Assembly: GCA_013377075.1 (NCBI GenBank)
Contig: JACABD010000005.1
Coordinates: 1-58,443, forward strand
Reading direction: 5' to 3'
DNA from: Geobacteraceae bacterium
GTDB lineage: Bacteria; Desulfobacterota; Desulfuromonadia; Geobacterales; DSM-12255
DNA: 58,443 bases
Numbering within the stretch: the stretch's first letter is position 1; each line of letters begins with the position of its first letter. The notes under the pieces are model-generated. The model worked only from the letters and a program-made list of their open reading frames with translations, made no database searches and was not told the origin of the DNA. Positions 15,544 to 24,874 of this stretch are shown here, in pieces. The translations under genes and the position numbers were made by a program.

Positions 15544-18500
15544 TCTTCCCCTTCCATTTGCGCTTCATCCAGCCGCCAAGGTCATCCATGAGGGTGTACA
15601 TCACCGGCACAACCAGAAGGGTCAGCAGGGTCGAGGTCATCAGGCCGCCGACAACAGCCCGTGCCATTGGGGCACGCATTTCAGCTCCTGCGCCAAGGGC
15701 GAGGAAAAGGGGGAGCATACCAAAGATCATGGCAAGGGTGGTCATAACGATGGGGCGCAGCCTGGTCCGCCCGGCGAGGATGACAGCATCGCGCCGGTTC
15801 ATGCCGTCCCGCCGCTGTAGTACCTTGGCGTAGTCCACCAGGAGGATGGCGTTTTTCGTCACCAGACCCATGAGCATAATCAGGCCGATGAGGGACATGA
15901 TGTTGACCGTATCGCCGGTGATTTTCAGCATTCCGGCCATGCCGACGATGGAGAGAGGGAGTGAGAGCATGATGGCGAACGGCTCGAAAAACGACTCGAA
16001 CTGGGCAGCAAGAATGAGGAAGACGAAGACCACCGCCAGAAGCAGCGACTCACCCATGTAACCGAAGGATTCGGCCATATCCTCGGCCTCGCCGGAGAGG
16101 TCGATGCTGTAGCCCGGCGGCATGTTGATCTTTTTTGCCGCCTCCTCAACTTTTTTAGCAGCGGTGCCGATGGGGAGGTTATCGAGGTTGGCACTGACCG
16201 TGATCTGCCGTGCCAGATCGCGGCGGTTGATTTCCGTGGGTGATGCTGCGGTGCGCAGGGTAACAAGGTTGGCAAGGGGGATCAGTCTTGTGTTGCCAGT
16301 TGCATCGGCCACGGAGACCTTCAGGTTGCCGATCTGTGACGGATTGTTACGCATCGCCTCCGGCAGACGGACGCGGATATTGACCGCATCACCATCCTCA
16401 TCCTCAAAGGTGCTGATCGCTTCGCCGCCGACAAGACGGCTCAGGGAGGAGACGATGGCGTTTGTAGTAACCCCGGCTGCCAGGGCCCGTTCACGGTCAA
16501 CCTTCAGGCGGTATTCAGGAATGTCATGCTCAAGGGTTACTGCCAGATCCACAATTCCCGGCACCTTGTAAAGCTCCTCTTTGAGCTTCATGCCAAGTAT
16601 TTTCAGGGTGTTCAGGTCATCACCCTTGAGATTGACGTTGAGGGGCTTCTGCGCCCCGCCGATCTGCCCCACCTCTTCGATGGAAAAGGTTATCCCGGCA
16701 ACCCTGGTGAACTTTTCCCTGATATCCCGCTGGATCTGGAACTGGTTCCGCTTCCGCTGATCCCGTTCTTTCAGCTTCAGGTAGATAAGGCCGTCACGGA
16801 CTGTGCCGTTGTCACCGGCACCGATGGTTGCGTAGTTGTGGTCGATCTCCGGAATTGTTTTCACCACATCCAAAAGCGCTGCCATCCTCCCTTCAGTCTC
16901 GGCCATGCTGGCGTCGGGCGAGGTCTTGAAGGAGACCTGGAATTCCCCCTTGTCGTAGAGCGCCATGAAGGATGATTCCAGGGTGGAGAAGATGTAGAGC
17001 CCGCCGATAAAGGCTGACAGAGCGAGAAACATCACCTTCTTGCGGTGATCCAGGGCCCAGGCGATGACGCGTTTGTACTTGTCGGCAGACAGATCGAACC
17101 AGGTGTTAAATTTTTCCAGCCACCTGGCAAGCCCCTTGCGGCGGCCCTGCATATGGATGGAGGGGTCGTGCCAGCGGGAGGAGAGCATCGGGTCGAGGGT
17201 GAAGGAGACGAAAAGTGAGACCAGCACGGCAAAGGCGACGCTGATGCCGAACTGGTAGAAGAAGCGGCCGACGATCCCCTTCATGAAGGCGACCGGGATG
17301 AAGACGGCGATGATCGACATGGAGGTGGCAAAGACCGCCAGACCGATCTCGGCGGTACCGAAGCGGGAGGCCTGCATGTGATCCTCACCTTTTTCCAGGT
17401 GGCGGACGATGTTCTCCCGGACAACAATGGCATCGTCGATGAGCATGCCGATGGCTAGTGATAGCGCCATCAGGGTCATGACGTTGAGGGTCATGCCAAG
17501 GGCGTACATGACGATGAAGGCGGAGATGACCGAGATTGGCAGGGTCACGCCGGTGATGACCGTGGAGCGCCACGAGTTGATGAAGCAGAAGACAATGAGG
17601 ATGGTGAGTATGCCGCCGATAATGAGGGTGTCCTTGACATCGGTAAGGGAGTCACGGGTCATGATGGTGCCGTCACGCACCATGGTCAGGGTGACGTCAG
17701 GGGGCAGCTCCCCCTTTACCTTCTCCATCCGCTTCTTGACGTTATCGACCAGCTCCACCTCGTTGCCGCCGGACTGCTTGTAGATGTCGAGACCGATGGC
17801 TGGCTGGCCGTTAATCAGGGCGAGTTTCCGCTTCTCCTCGGTGCTGTCCTTGACTGTCGCCACCTCGGAAAGGGGGATGGCACGGCCGTTTCGGGTGGCA
17901 ACGGTCATTGCGCCGTAACCCTCCACCTGCTGGGGCTTGCCGTCGATCCGCACCGGATACTCTGCCGTCCCCTTTGTCAGGCGGCCAAGCGGGGTATTGG
18001 TGTTCTCGGAGCGGATACCGGCAACAACATCGTTCACCCCAAGACCAAGGCTGTCAAGCCTCACAGGATCCAGGTTTACACTCACCTCACGCTTCCTGCC
18101 ACCAACCATCTCCACCTTGCCGACCCCGCCAAGGCTCTCGAAGCGCTTCTTCACCTTCTTTTCCACCAACAGGGTCAGGTCACGGGGCGAAAGGGTTGAC
18201 GACTGCACCGCCAGAGCCGCCACCGGCGCGGCATTAAAGTCCATTTTCTGAATAATCGGTTCGTCGATACCATCAGGGAGTGTCCCCCTGATGGCACCGA
18301 TCTTCGCCCGCACCTCCTGGGCGCTCTCGTTCACCTTCTGCTCCAGCTGGAACTGCACCATGACCGTGGAGACCCCCTCGCGGGAGGTTGAGAAGACATG
18401 CTTTACCCCGGCAATCTGGTTGACAGAATCCTCAATCCGTTTGGAAACCTCCCGTTCGACGGTCTCGGGAGAAGCGCCGGAAAAGGTGGTGATGACCGAG

Positions 18501-18634
18501 ACCAGCGGAAACTCCACATTGGGAAACATCTCCAACGGCAGCCGCTTGTAGGAGAAAATGCCAAGGGTCACCAGAGCCAGCATCATCACAGTGGCGAATA
18601 TGGGGCGTTTTATTGATAGGTCGGAGAGTATCAT
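15530..18634 (-). CDS. RND efflux pump inner-membrane transporter (HAE1/AcrB type)
   Basis: A 1034-residue transporter with the classical RND layout: TM1 in the first 30 residues ([14 protein letters not shown]), a large periplasmic loop, TM2-6, a second periplasmic loop and TM8-12. The proton-relay aspartate pair is seen in [15 protein letters not shown] (TM4). The sequence is closer to hydrophobe/amphiphile pumps (AcrB/MdtB) than to CzcA heavy-metal pumps. It exports drugs or lipophilic compounds using the proton gradient, with the membrane fusion lipoprotein encoded upstream and TolC downstream. The specific substrate is unknown. A 49-nt gap separates it from the upstream small gene, and the stop codon region is shared with the PabB-PabC start. 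Confidence 0.94.
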   Translation of the reverse strand: MILSDLSIKRPIFATVMMLALVTLGIFSYKRLPLEMFPNVEFPLVSVITTFSGASPETVEREVSKRIEDSVNQIAGVKHVFSTSREGVSTVMVQFQLEQKVNESAQEVRAKIGAIRGTLPDGIDEPIIQKMDFNAAPVAALAVQSSTLSPRDLTLLVEKKVKKRFESLGGVGKVEMVGGRKREVSVNLDPVRLDSLGLGVNDVVAGIRSENTNTPLGRLTKGTAEYPVRIDGKPQQVEGYGAMTVATRNGRAIPLSEVATVKDSTEEKRKLALINGQPAIGLDIYKQSGGNEVELVDNVKKRMEKVKGELPPDVTLTMVRDGTIMTRDSLTDVKDTLIIGGILTILIVFCFINSWRSTVITGVTLPISVISAFIVMYALGMTLNVMTLMALSLAIGMLIDDAIVVRENIVRHLEKGEDHMQASRFGTAEIGLAVFATSMSIIAVFIPVAFMKGIVGRFFYQFGISVAFAVLVSLFVSFTLDPMLSSRWHDPSIHMQGRRKGLARWLEKFNTWFDLSADKYKRVIAWALDHRKKVMFLALSAFIGGLYIFSTLESSFMALYDKGEFQVSFKTSPDASMAETEGRMAALLDVVKTIPEIDHNYATIGAGDNGTVRDGLIYLKLKERDQRKRNQFQIQRDIREKFTRVAGITFSIEEVGQIGGAQKPLNVNLKGDDLNTLKILGMKLKEELYKVPGIVDLAVTLEHDIPEYRLKVDRERALAAGVTTNAIVSSLSRLVGGEAISTFEDEDGDAVNIRVRLPEAMRNNPSQIGNLKVSVADATGNTRLIPLANLVTLRTAASPTEINRRDLARQITVSANLDNLPIGTAAKKVEEAAKKINMPPGYSIDLSGEAEDMAESFGYMGESLLLAVVFVFLILAAQFESFFEPFAIMLSLPLSIVGMAGMLKITGDTVNIMSLIGLIMLMGLVTKNAILLVDYAKVLQRRDGMNRRDAVILAGRTRLRPIVMTTLAMIFGMLPLFLALGAGAEMRAPMARAVVGGLMTSTLLTLLVVPVMYTLMDDLGGWMKRKWKGKNAHG

Positions 18635-18683
18635 CGGTATTTTATTCCTTGGGAGTCCGTTTCAATTCTACTCTGGATATTTA

Positions 18684-19046
18684 TTAAACCAATTTATCTG
18701 AAATGAGTTGCTGCAACCCCGCCAGATCCGCACAGGCGTTGATCTCTTCAGCCCTGATCCAGACCTGCAGCCCGTCTTCAGACTTTTTGAAGATCACCGG
18801 CAGTTCGACATCCCCGACAGCGTACTTATCCTGCAGCTCGTCACGGTGGAGAAACTCCAGATCTGCATCCAATGTCTCTAAAAACGCCTGCCATTCCTTG
18901 CGGATGGCGAAGTTGCCGTAGGTGATGGCACAGAGGTTACACTGGTAAGTCTGGGGCGAAAAGACCTTGTGGGCAATGTCGGTCAGGGTGTTGAAAAGAC
19001 CGCTGTCGGCGTTATAGACAAAGACAAGTACCGGACGGGTCACCAT
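18684..19046 (-). CDS. conserved small protein, unknown function
   Basis: A 120-residue soluble protein beginning [20 protein letters not shown]. It contains [23 protein letters not shown], with a CNLC pair at about residues 37-40, and a C-terminal LPVIFKK stretch. The opening [12 protein letters not shown] and the mid-protein CxxC give it a thioredoxin-like flavour. I recall similar stand-alone proteins in diverse bacteria, but I know of no experimentally established role. It starts within the last 7 nt of the metallo-beta-lactamase-fold gene, so the two are translationally coupled. It precedes the RND pump gene. Confidence 0.7.
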   Translation of the reverse strand: MVTRPVLVFVYNADSGLFNTLTDIAHKVFSPQTYQCNLCAITYGNFAIRKEWQAFLETLDADLEFLHRDELQDKYAVGDVELPVIFKKSEDGLQVWIRAEEINACADLAGLQQLISDKLV

Positions 19047-19846
19047 GTGATCGTCTCCCCTACTTTCATCTGCCTGAGCAGCTTTTCAATCTGCAGTTTC
19101 TTCAGTTCGGTGCGAAAATCCTCGGCTGTGCCGGTAAGTACCGAGTAGGTACCAAAATGCATCGGCACTGCCATCTTCGGCATGATCAGCTTTACCGCTG
19201 CCGCCGCGCCGACCGGCCCCATGGTGAACTTGTCGCCGATACAGACCAGCATCATATCCACTTTGCCGTTTAAAAGAGCCATATCGCCGAAAAGATCGGT
19301 ATCGCCGGTGTGGTAGATGGACGGACCGCCTTTGACCGAGATGAGGAAACCACCGGCTCTGCCGCCGTAGACCGGCCCGTTATCGGTATCCAGGCTGTCA
19401 CCATGGACTGCATGGACAAATTTCACCTTCACTTCACCATCAAGCAGAGTCAGCTCGCCGCCGAAGTTGCCTGTGGTTGACCTGTCAGCCTGCTCATTCG
19501 GGAACCCCTTGTAGGCGACCATCGCCTTTTGCAGGTCGAACATGGCAACCAGCTTTGCCCCGCTCTGTTTGGCGATCTGTACCGAATCGCCGATATGGTC
19601 GCCATGGCCGTGGGTAAGGAGGATCAGGTCAACTTTGGTCATCCCCTCAAGGTCTTTCTCACCGTTCTTGTTTGCCGGGTTCTTGATCCAGGGGTCAACC
19701 ACCAGCACCTTGCCGCCGGGAGTTACCACCTTGAATGCCGACTGACCGTACCAGGTCACCTGCGTCTTTTCCGATGCAAAAAGCGGTGCTGCGAAAAGCA
19801 TTATCGCCATAGCGACCAGAGATGCCAAGAATCCCACCTTTTTCAT
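19040..19846 (-). CDS. exported metallo-beta-lactamase-fold hydrolase (UPF0173-like)
   Basis: A 268-residue protein with a signal peptide ([24 protein letters not shown]) followed by a metal-dependent hydrolase domain. It shows [11 protein letters not shown], the metal motif [22 protein letters not shown] and the C-terminal [12 protein letters not shown]. These match the UPF0173/YtkL-type metallo-beta-lactamase superfamily, most of which are cytoplasmic. Here an N-terminal signal sequence places it in the periplasm. The substrate is unknown. It follows the membrane fusion gene by 2 nt and has AAGGAGA before its ATG, so it belongs to the efflux transcript. It may process a compound exported by the pump, which is inference from position only. 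Confidence 0.85.
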   Translation of the reverse strand: MKKVGFLASLVAMAIMLFAAPLFASEKTQVTWYGQSAFKVVTPGGKVLVVDPWIKNPANKNGEKDLEGMTKVDLILLTHGHGDHIGDSVQIAKQSGAKLVAMFDLQKAMVAYKGFPNEQADRSTTGNFGGELTLLDGEVKVKFVHAVHGDSLDTDNGPVYGGRAGGFLISVKGGPSIYHTGDTDLFGDMALLNGKVDMMLVCIGDKFTMGPVGAAAAVKLIMPKMAVPMHFGTYSVLTGTAEDFRTELKKLQIEKLLRQMKVGETITW

Positions 19847-19848
19847 GA

Positions 19849-21018
19849 CTATCTCCTTTTTGCTGATGATGCGGCGCTGTAAGCCGATTTGGAAACCGCA
19901 ACCCTGTCGCCATCCTTGAGGTTGAAGCCGCCACGGATGACATATTCTTCACCGACTTTGAGCCCTTCGATTATCTCCACCATGTCGCCACTTGCAGCGC
20001 CGCTCTTGACGGTGCGTCGCGAAGCGGCTCCATTTGTGATGGCATTGATATTCCCCTTTGCCGTTGCCAGATCAAGTCCGCTGATGGCGCTCCTCGGGAT
20101 GAGCAGGACATTTTTCCGCTCGCCAACGACAATCCGCCCCTTGGCAAAGAGGCCGCCTTTAAGCAGTTCAGGGGAGTTCTTCACCTCGGCAATGACCTTG
20201 AGCGAGCGGTCTGACGGGGAGAGCTCCGGGTTGATGAACATCACCCTGCCGCTGAAGGTTTTGCCCGGAATGGAGTCGACGCTGAAATCGAGACTCTGGC
20301 CGACCTTCACTTTTGCCGAATCAACCGAAGGTACGGTCACGGTGAGGTTGAGCAGGCGGTTATCGACAATGCGAAAGATCGGTTTGCCTGCGGCGGCATC
20401 GCTGGCCAGATCACCAACATTGACAGTGCGCTCGGCAACCATGCCGTCAATGGGTGAAGTAACCACCCCTTTGGCAAGGCGGGCCCTGGCCTGTTTCAGA
20501 TCTTCATCAGCAACGCGAATTTGCGCTACAGCCGCTTGCAATCTGGCTTTGGCAGCTTCGGTCTCGGTCTGGGCTTCATCTATCTGCTGCTGGGTGGCAA
20601 GTCCTGTGCTTTTGAGTTTCAGCACCCGCGCCTGCTCCCGCTCGGCCCGAACCACCATTACCTGGGACTGCGCCTGACCGGCCTTTGCCGCCTCAAGAGC
20701 CGCCTCGGCCCGCTTGACAATCGCCTCGGTCTCGCCCAGATCGATCTTCGCAAGGAGCTGCCCTTTCTTCACCCGCACCCATTCGGTGACATAGACCTGC
20801 TTCACCAGTCCGGGTATCTGGGTCTTCACATCTGCTGAAAACTTCGCTTCCAGTGAACCGGTCACCTCCACCGCCTCAACAAGGGACATGGCAGCGGCAA
20901 CTGCCGTCTCAACGGCAACCGGCGGTTTTTCCGTCTGCGCTTTCTTATCCGCTTTGCCGCTGCATGCAGAAAGTGTTAACAGCCCCAATGAAAGCAGAAC
21001 ATAGAACCTCTTACCCAT
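19849..21018 (-). CDS. RND efflux periplasmic adaptor lipoprotein (HlyD/MFP family)
   Basis: A 389-residue membrane fusion protein that bridges the RND pump and TolC. The N-terminus [20 protein letters not shown] carries a lipobox (LSAC), so it is a lipoprotein. Next come a lipoyl half-motif ([22 protein letters not shown]), a long coiled-coil hairpin with [13 protein letters not shown] and [16 protein letters not shown], the second lipoyl half ([20 protein letters not shown]), a beta-barrel and a C-terminal membrane-proximal domain. The ATG at 21018 was chosen because it begins the signal peptide. An upstream start at 21054 overlaps tetR and adds hydrophilic residues. It begins 4 nt after the tetR stop. 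Confidence 0.92.
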   Translation of the reverse strand: MGKRFYVLLSLGLLTLSACSGKADKKAQTEKPPVAVETAVAAAMSLVEAVEVTGSLEAKFSADVKTQIPGLVKQVYVTEWVRVKKGQLLAKIDLGETEAIVKRAEAALEAAKAGQAQSQVMVVRAEREQARVLKLKSTGLATQQQIDEAQTETEAAKARLQAAVAQIRVADEDLKQARARLAKGVVTSPIDGMVAERTVNVGDLASDAAAGKPIFRIVDNRLLNLTVTVPSVDSAKVKVGQSLDFSVDSIPGKTFSGRVMFINPELSPSDRSLKVIAEVKNSPELLKGGLFAKGRIVVGERKNVLLIPRSAISGLDLATAKGNINAITNGAASRRTVKSGAASGDMVEIIEGLKVGEEYVIRGGFNLKDGDRVAVSKSAYSAASSAKRR

Positions 21019-21022
21019 CACC

Positions 21023-21640
21023 TTACCCCTTTTTAGCTGCTGAAACTCCATCAAGAATCATATTGAGAACCTTCACCAGAGAGTCACAGTTCATTCTCGG
21101 CACCTCCCGGCAGATCTGCTCTTCCAGTATTGTGTTGTAACTGCCGACAAGGGCCCACTTCAAAATGTTCCGGTCAACCTGAAAAAATTCGCCACACTCC
21201 ATCCCTTCGGAAATAAGCGAATCAACTATCTCCAGAGTCCGGTCAAAGAATCTGTTAAAATCGATGAAAGGCGCACCCTGGGGTGGACCGTAATAAATCG
21301 AAAAAGCGAGCCGAACAGCATCCAGATTCCCCTGCGCACCGGTAAACATCCCGGTGAAAAAATGAATCATTCGCTCACGGACACTGCCTGATAAAATCTG
21401 CTGTTCATTGACCTTCTGCTCGAAAAGCTGGCTGATCCCCCCCATTATCTCAAGGTAGAGCCCTTCCTTGCTGTTGAAGTAGTAGTAAAGCACCGGTTTG
21501 GTGACACCGGCAGCCTCGACAATCTCCCGCACAGTTGTCGCGGCGTAACCTCTGGAGGTAAAGAGCAGCAGCGCCTCTCGCAGCAGCCTTTCCCTGACAT
21601 CGGGATTCTCCTGAACTATTTTCGAACTCGTTTTTTTCAT
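21023..21640 (-). CDS. TetR-family regulator of the efflux operon
   Basis: A 205-residue repressor with a TetR N-terminal helix-turn-helix (RLLREALLLFTSRGYAATTVREIVEAAGVTKPVLYYYF, residues about 18-55) and an all-helical ligand-binding domain with FSIYYGPPQGAPFIDF. Such proteins repress neighbouring genes until a ligand binds. It is the first gene of the efflux run, and an imperfect palindrome centred on TACCGGTA lies 22-38 nt before its start, suggesting autoregulation. It is a clear paralogue of the TetR protein encoded at 22532-23143: both share TTVREIVE.AGV..PVLYYYF.. and YFGPPQGAP-like cores. Confidence 0.9.
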   Translation of the reverse strand: MKKTSSKIVQENPDVRERLLREALLLFTSRGYAATTVREIVEAAGVTKPVLYYYFNSKEGLYLEIMGGISQLFEQKVNEQQILSGSVRERMIHFFTGMFTGAQGNLDAVRLAFSIYYGPPQGAPFIDFNRFFDRTLEIVDSLISEGMECGEFFQVDRNILKWALVGSYNTILEEQICREVPRMNCDSLVKVLNMILDGVSAAKKG

Positions 21641-21661
21641 CAGATCTCGCAGAAATTTAAT

Positions 21662-21678
21662 TTACCTACCGGTAAGTA
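21662..21678. promoter_or_regulatory. candidate TetR operator
   Basis: TTACCTACCGGTAAGTA is an imperfect inverted repeat around the perfect 8-bp core TACCGGTA (21667-21674), 22-38 nt upstream of the tetR start. A TTGACA hexamer on the minus strand (21702-21697) lies an 18-nt spacer from TACTTA (21678-21673) inside this palindrome. Bound repressor would therefore cover the -10 region. Confidence 0.6.
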
Positions 21679-21773
21679 CAATAGGTGTAACATAATTGTC
21701 AAGTTACAAATATCCGTCAACTTGAAATATCTACTCGATGTTTTTTTAAGTAAAGGATTCACCCAGTTTTCTG

Positions 21774-22457
21774 TCACAAAACACTATGGAATGTTTCAAA
21801 GCTCTTTATAGCCTTCCGAATGTCAACCGTCTCATAATGCTTCAGGGACTCTGTTTGGTGCAAATTCATCCAGACCATCGATTGGGCAAGTTTCTGAACA
21901 GGAAGACCAAATATCCCCCCTAAAGTGCCCACCTGCTCCATCCATCCCCTTCTACCTTTCCCTCTGTTAAGAAGACCTGGTCTTAGAATCGCTATCCTCG
22001 GAAAGCCCTGCGATATGACAAAATCCTCAGTCTCCCCCTTTACTCTGGTCATTCTAAATTTGCTCTTGGAGTCAGACCTGTCACCAGTTATAATCGTGAA
22101 AAACTCAACTTCGGACAGCTTTGCCAATTTGGCAAACTCAGTAGCTATACCAAAATCTACTGCTTGGTATTCAGCTGCTTTACTTTTCTTGAATACGTCG
22201 TTGAAGGTTGTTCCGATGCAACAAAATGCAGCGTCGTAACCATTTGCAATGTTGGGGAGTGTTGTGCTCATCTCAATCATATTCTCAACGACATGTTGCT
22301 TCAGCTTTGGTTCCCCTCTGTGTGCCACACTTTCACGTCGTCCGACTGCAACAATAGATTCATAGTCGGGTGAGGCTATCAGCTCATTAAGCAATGCTTG
22401 CCCAGTGGCACCGGTATGCCCGCAAATCAGTGCTTTCAGGTTCTTCTTGGTACTCAT
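21774..22457 (-). CDS. TIP30/HTATIP2-like NAD(P)-binding oxidoreductase
   Basis: A 227-residue atypical short-chain dehydrogenase. Its glycine-rich nucleotide-binding motif CGHTGATGQALLNEL lies at about residues 11-25. DAAFCCIGTTFND and AILRPGLLNRGKGRRG match the HTATIP2/TIP30 branch of NAD(P)H-binding Rossmann proteins. The usual SDR YxxxK is not evident (RVKGETEDF occupies the corresponding position), as in other family members. Substrate unknown. The ATG at 22457 was preferred over 22475 because GGGAGT lies 7 nt upstream of it. It follows the second TetR gene on the same strand, and the DNA is AT-richer than the neighbouring efflux genes, which suggests a separately acquired two-gene module. 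Confidence 0.8.
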   Translation of the reverse strand: MSTKKNLKALICGHTGATGQALLNELIASPDYESIVAVGRRESVAHRGEPKLKQHVVENMIEMSTTLPNIANGYDAAFCCIGTTFNDVFKKSKAAEYQAVDFGIATEFAKLAKLSEVEFFTIITGDRSDSKSKFRMTRVKGETEDFVISQGFPRIAILRPGLLNRGKGRRGWMEQVGTLGGIFGLPVQKLAQSMVWMNLHQTESLKHYETVDIRKAIKSFETFHSVL

Positions 22458-22488
22458 TTTGTAACTCCCTTTCATGGTTATATAATTG

Positions 22489-22511
22489 GTCCGTTCTGTT
22501 AATTAACGGAC
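22489..22511. promoter_or_regulatory. inverted repeat between the second tetR and the reductase
   Basis: GTCCGTT (22489-22495) and AACGGAC (22505-22511) are perfect complements around 9 AT-rich bases. It could be an operator or a short RNA hairpin in front of the reductase gene; there is no T-tract. Confidence 0.45.
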
Positions 22512-22531
22512 GGTGAAATCTCTCATGGCAT

Positions 22532-23143
22532 TCATTTACTGCCTCCTACTCCTGTAAATAGAAGACCGAGCACCTGACGCATACCAGCTTTGTCCATCTG
22601 CGGTTGTGGGGACATCTGCTCCAGATAGACTGCATTGATAATGCTGCCAATTGCCCAAGCTATCTGCTTTGGGTTTCCCTCATTAATTTCACCCGCTGCA
22701 ATTGCCTCCTTAACCAGATTGGCAAACACATTGGTTATTTCCTGACACTGTTCATCAAACTTGAAATTCGGTGCCCCTTGCGGAGGTCCAAAATAGATGG
22801 ACATCATTAAACGACCGACATCGATGGTTTCCATAAAGAGGTCGAAAAGTTCGTCACACAGTACAAATATTCTTGCGACATGCGAACCCTCTCCAGTTCC
22901 GGCTCGATTATAAAACTCTTGCTGGCGTGCAAAGGGTTCAGATATCAATTCCAAATAAAGACCTTCCTTGTTTTTGAAATAATAGTAAAGCACTGGGGCT
23001 GAAACTCCGGCGTGTTCCACGATTTCCCTGACAGTAGTTGCGGCGTATCCTTTGGTGGTGAAGAGTTCAACTGCGGCTTTCAATAGGCGAATGCGTGCGC
23101 CAGGGTCTCCGGGTGATTCTTGGTTCTTTTTAGGGCGTACCAT
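22532..23143 (-). CDS. TetR-family regulator (second paralogue)
   Basis: A 203-residue TetR-type protein with an N-terminal helix-turn-helix (LLKAAVELFTTKGYAATTVREI, then EHAGVSAPVLYYYF) and a helical effector domain containing MSIYFGPPQGAPNFKFDEQ. It is similar along its length to the regulator at 21023-21640, pointing to duplication or related descent, but its operator looks different (see 23165-23176). The start at 23143 is preceded by GGAGG, which is itself part of an upstream in-frame ATG codon region at 23155. It probably controls itself and the TIP30-like reductase downstream. Confidence 0.88.
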   Translation of the reverse strand: MVRPKKNQESPGDPGARIRLLKAAVELFTTKGYAATTVREIVEHAGVSAPVLYYYFKNKEGLYLELISEPFARQQEFYNRAGTGEGSHVARIFVLCDELFDLFMETIDVGRLMMSIYFGPPQGAPNFKFDEQCQEITNVFANLVKEAIAAGEINEGNPKQIAWAIGSIINAVYLEQMSPQPQMDKAGMRQVLGLLFTGVGGSK

Positions 23144-23164
23144 GCTGACCTCCATTTATTTATC

Positions 23165-23176
23165 TAACGATAGTTA
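23165..23176. promoter_or_regulatory. candidate operator of the second TetR
   Basis: TAACGATAGTTA has perfect outer arms TAAC/GTTA around GATA and lies about 22 nt upstream of the tetR start at 23143. It differs from the TACCGGTA core of the first TetR operator, so the paralogues may have separated their DNA specificity. Confidence 0.45.
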
Positions 23177-23333
23177 TATAATCATCTTGAACAAGTTCTG
23201 TCAAGTGGGTTCTACACTTTTATTTCCGCTACCGAACCTTATCAGAATATTTACAAACGGTTTCACTCAGCGATTTACCCGTCAGAGTAAATCCGGCTTT
23301 CACCCTAAGCAGCCATTTTTAACAAGGAAGAAA

Positions 23334-23362
23334 TTGCATTTTCAGCGGCAAGTTAATATACT
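23334..23362 (+). promoter_or_regulatory. candidate promoter of def-fmt
   Basis: TTGCAT (23334-23339), a 17-nt spacer and TATACT (23357-23362). The box ends 9 nt before the def ATG, which has no Shine-Dalgarno sequence, so a leaderless or nearly leaderless transcript is likely. Confidence 0.5.
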
Positions 23363-23371
23363 CATGAGACT

Positions 23372-23875
23372 ATGATACGAACAATACTCACATACCCAGA
23401 TCCAGAACTTAAGAAGAAGTCAGCACCGGTAACTGTCATTAACGACAGCCTCCGCCAGCTTGTCGAGGACATGGCTGAGACAATGTACGACGCCCCTGGC
23501 ATCGGCCTTGCCGCCCCGCAGATAGGGGTTCTCCAGAGAGTCATCGTCATTGACATTGCCGGCGGTGACGAGCCGCCGGAACTGATTGCCGCCATAAACC
23601 CGGTCATCGTCCATGCCGAGGGTGAGACCTTCGAAGAGGAAGGATGCCTCTCTGTCCCCAAGTATGCGGCCAATGTCCGTCGCCACGGGAAGATTGTCGT
23701 CAAGGGGCTGAATCCCGATGGTGAAGAGATGACCTGGAAGGCTGAGGGCCTCCTGGCAATAGCCTTTCAGCATGAAATTGATCACCTCGACGGCATTCTT
23801 TTCATCGACCAGATCTCCCAGCTGAAGCGGGACATCTTCCGCCGCAAATACCGGAAAAGCCAGGAGGAGGAATAA
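23372..23875 (+). CDS. def: peptide deformylase
   Basis: A 167-residue enzyme that removes the N-formyl group from nascent proteins using a metal ion. All three family motifs are present: GIGLAAPQIG (about 45-54), EEGCLSVP (about 89-96, metal-binding Cys) and QHEIDHLDG (about 132-140, two metal-binding His and catalytic Glu). Length is standard. The N-terminus MIRTILTYPDPELKKK is canonical, fixing the start even though no ribosome binding site is seen. The stop overlaps the fmt start as TAATG, linking formyl removal to formyl addition, a common arrangement. Confidence 0.97.
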   Translation: MIRTILTYPDPELKKKSAPVTVINDSLRQLVEDMAETMYDAPGIGLAAPQIGVLQRVIVIDIAGGDEPPELIAAINPVIVHAEGETFEEEGCLSVPKYAANVRRHGKIVVKGLNPDGEEMTWKAEGLLAIAFQHEIDHLDGILFIDQISQLKRDIFRRKYRKSQEEE

Positions 23876-24807
23876 TGCCTCCCTTAAAGATCATCTTCAT
23901 GGGAACCCCCCAGTTCGCCTGCCATACCCTGCAGATGCTCATTGATCGCGGCGAGAACGTTATTGCTGCCGTCACCCAGCCGGATCGCCCCAAAGGCCGC
24001 GGCCAGCAGATGCAGCCGCCGCCGGTGAAAGAACTTGCCATGCAGCACGGCATCCCGGTCATCCAGCCCCTCAAGGTCAGGGCTCCGGAAGCGGTCGAAG
24101 AGATCAGGGCCCTTGCGCCGGATCTGATTGTGGTTGTCGCCTTCGGCCAGATCCTGCCCCAGTCGCTGCTGGATATTCCGAGACTCGGCTGCATCAACAT
24201 CCATGCCTCCCTTCTCCCCCGCTACCGTGGCGCAGCTCCGCTCAACTGGTGCATCATCAACGGTGAGACAGAGACCGGCATTACCACCATGATGATGGAT
24301 GCAGGCCTAGATACCGGTGATATGATTCTGAAAAAAACCACTCCGATTACACCTGAAGATGACGCATCATCGCTCCACGACAGACTCTCCCTGCTTGGTG
24401 CCGAGACCATGGCCGAAACCCTGGATCTGCTGGTTGCCGGAAAGCTTGAACGTGAAAAACAGGACGATGCCCTCACCTGCTACGCGCCGATGATGAAGAA
24501 GGATACGGGCTGTATAAACTGGAACAGTCCGGCAGAGACCATCCTCAACCTGATCAGGGGTGTCACCCCCTGGCCGGGAGCCTTCACCACCCTTGACGGG
24601 AAAACCCTCAAGATCCATAAAGCCGGCAGAGGCGAGGCTCCAGGGAATCCAGGGGAGGTTATCTCAGCCGGAAAGAACGGCCTCGAAGCTGCTGCAGCCG
24701 ATGGCAGCGTGATAATTGAAGAGCTTCAGCTTGAAGGGAAAAAACGGCTTAAAGCTTCAGAATTTCTTGCAGGCTACAAAGTCGAACCCGGCACCCTTCT
24801 TGGGTGA
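23875..24807 (+). CDS. fmt: methionyl-tRNA formyltransferase
   Basis: A 310-residue enzyme that formylates initiator Met-tRNA using 10-formyltetrahydrofolate. The N-terminal formyltransferase domain shows IIFMGTPQFA, TQPDRPKGRGQ, the catalytic HASLLPRYRGAAPLNW with its histidine, and DAGLDTGDM. The C-terminal OB-like domain includes NLIRGVTPWPGAF. Length matches the family. It overlaps def by one base (TAATG) and is cotranslated with it. The downstream pseudouridine synthase begins 67 nt later. Confidence 0.97.
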   Translation: MPPLKIIFMGTPQFACHTLQMLIDRGENVIAAVTQPDRPKGRGQQMQPPPVKELAMQHGIPVIQPLKVRAPEAVEEIRALAPDLIVVVAFGQILPQSLLDIPRLGCINIHASLLPRYRGAAPLNWCIINGETETGITTMMMDAGLDTGDMILKKTTPITPEDDASSLHDRLSLLGAETMAETLDLLVAGKLEREKQDDALTCYAPMMKKDTGCINWNSPAETILNLIRGVTPWPGAFTTLDGKTLKIHKAGRGEAPGNPGEVISAGKNGLEAAAADGSVIIEELQLEGKKRLKASEFLAGYKVEPGTLLG

Positions 24808-24874
24808 TTCCAAACAAACAACTGCCAGCTCCCATGGTGACAATAGCTGTGCTGTCACCTGCGCTGATCGACCG

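Noticed and set aside
19131-19141. CCGGTAAGTAC inside the metallo-beta-lactamase-fold gene, identical to 11 bases of the TetR operator
   Set aside because: Only a half-site, lies in coding sequence, and is close to what chance allows in 58 kb; kept here in case footprinting finds binding.
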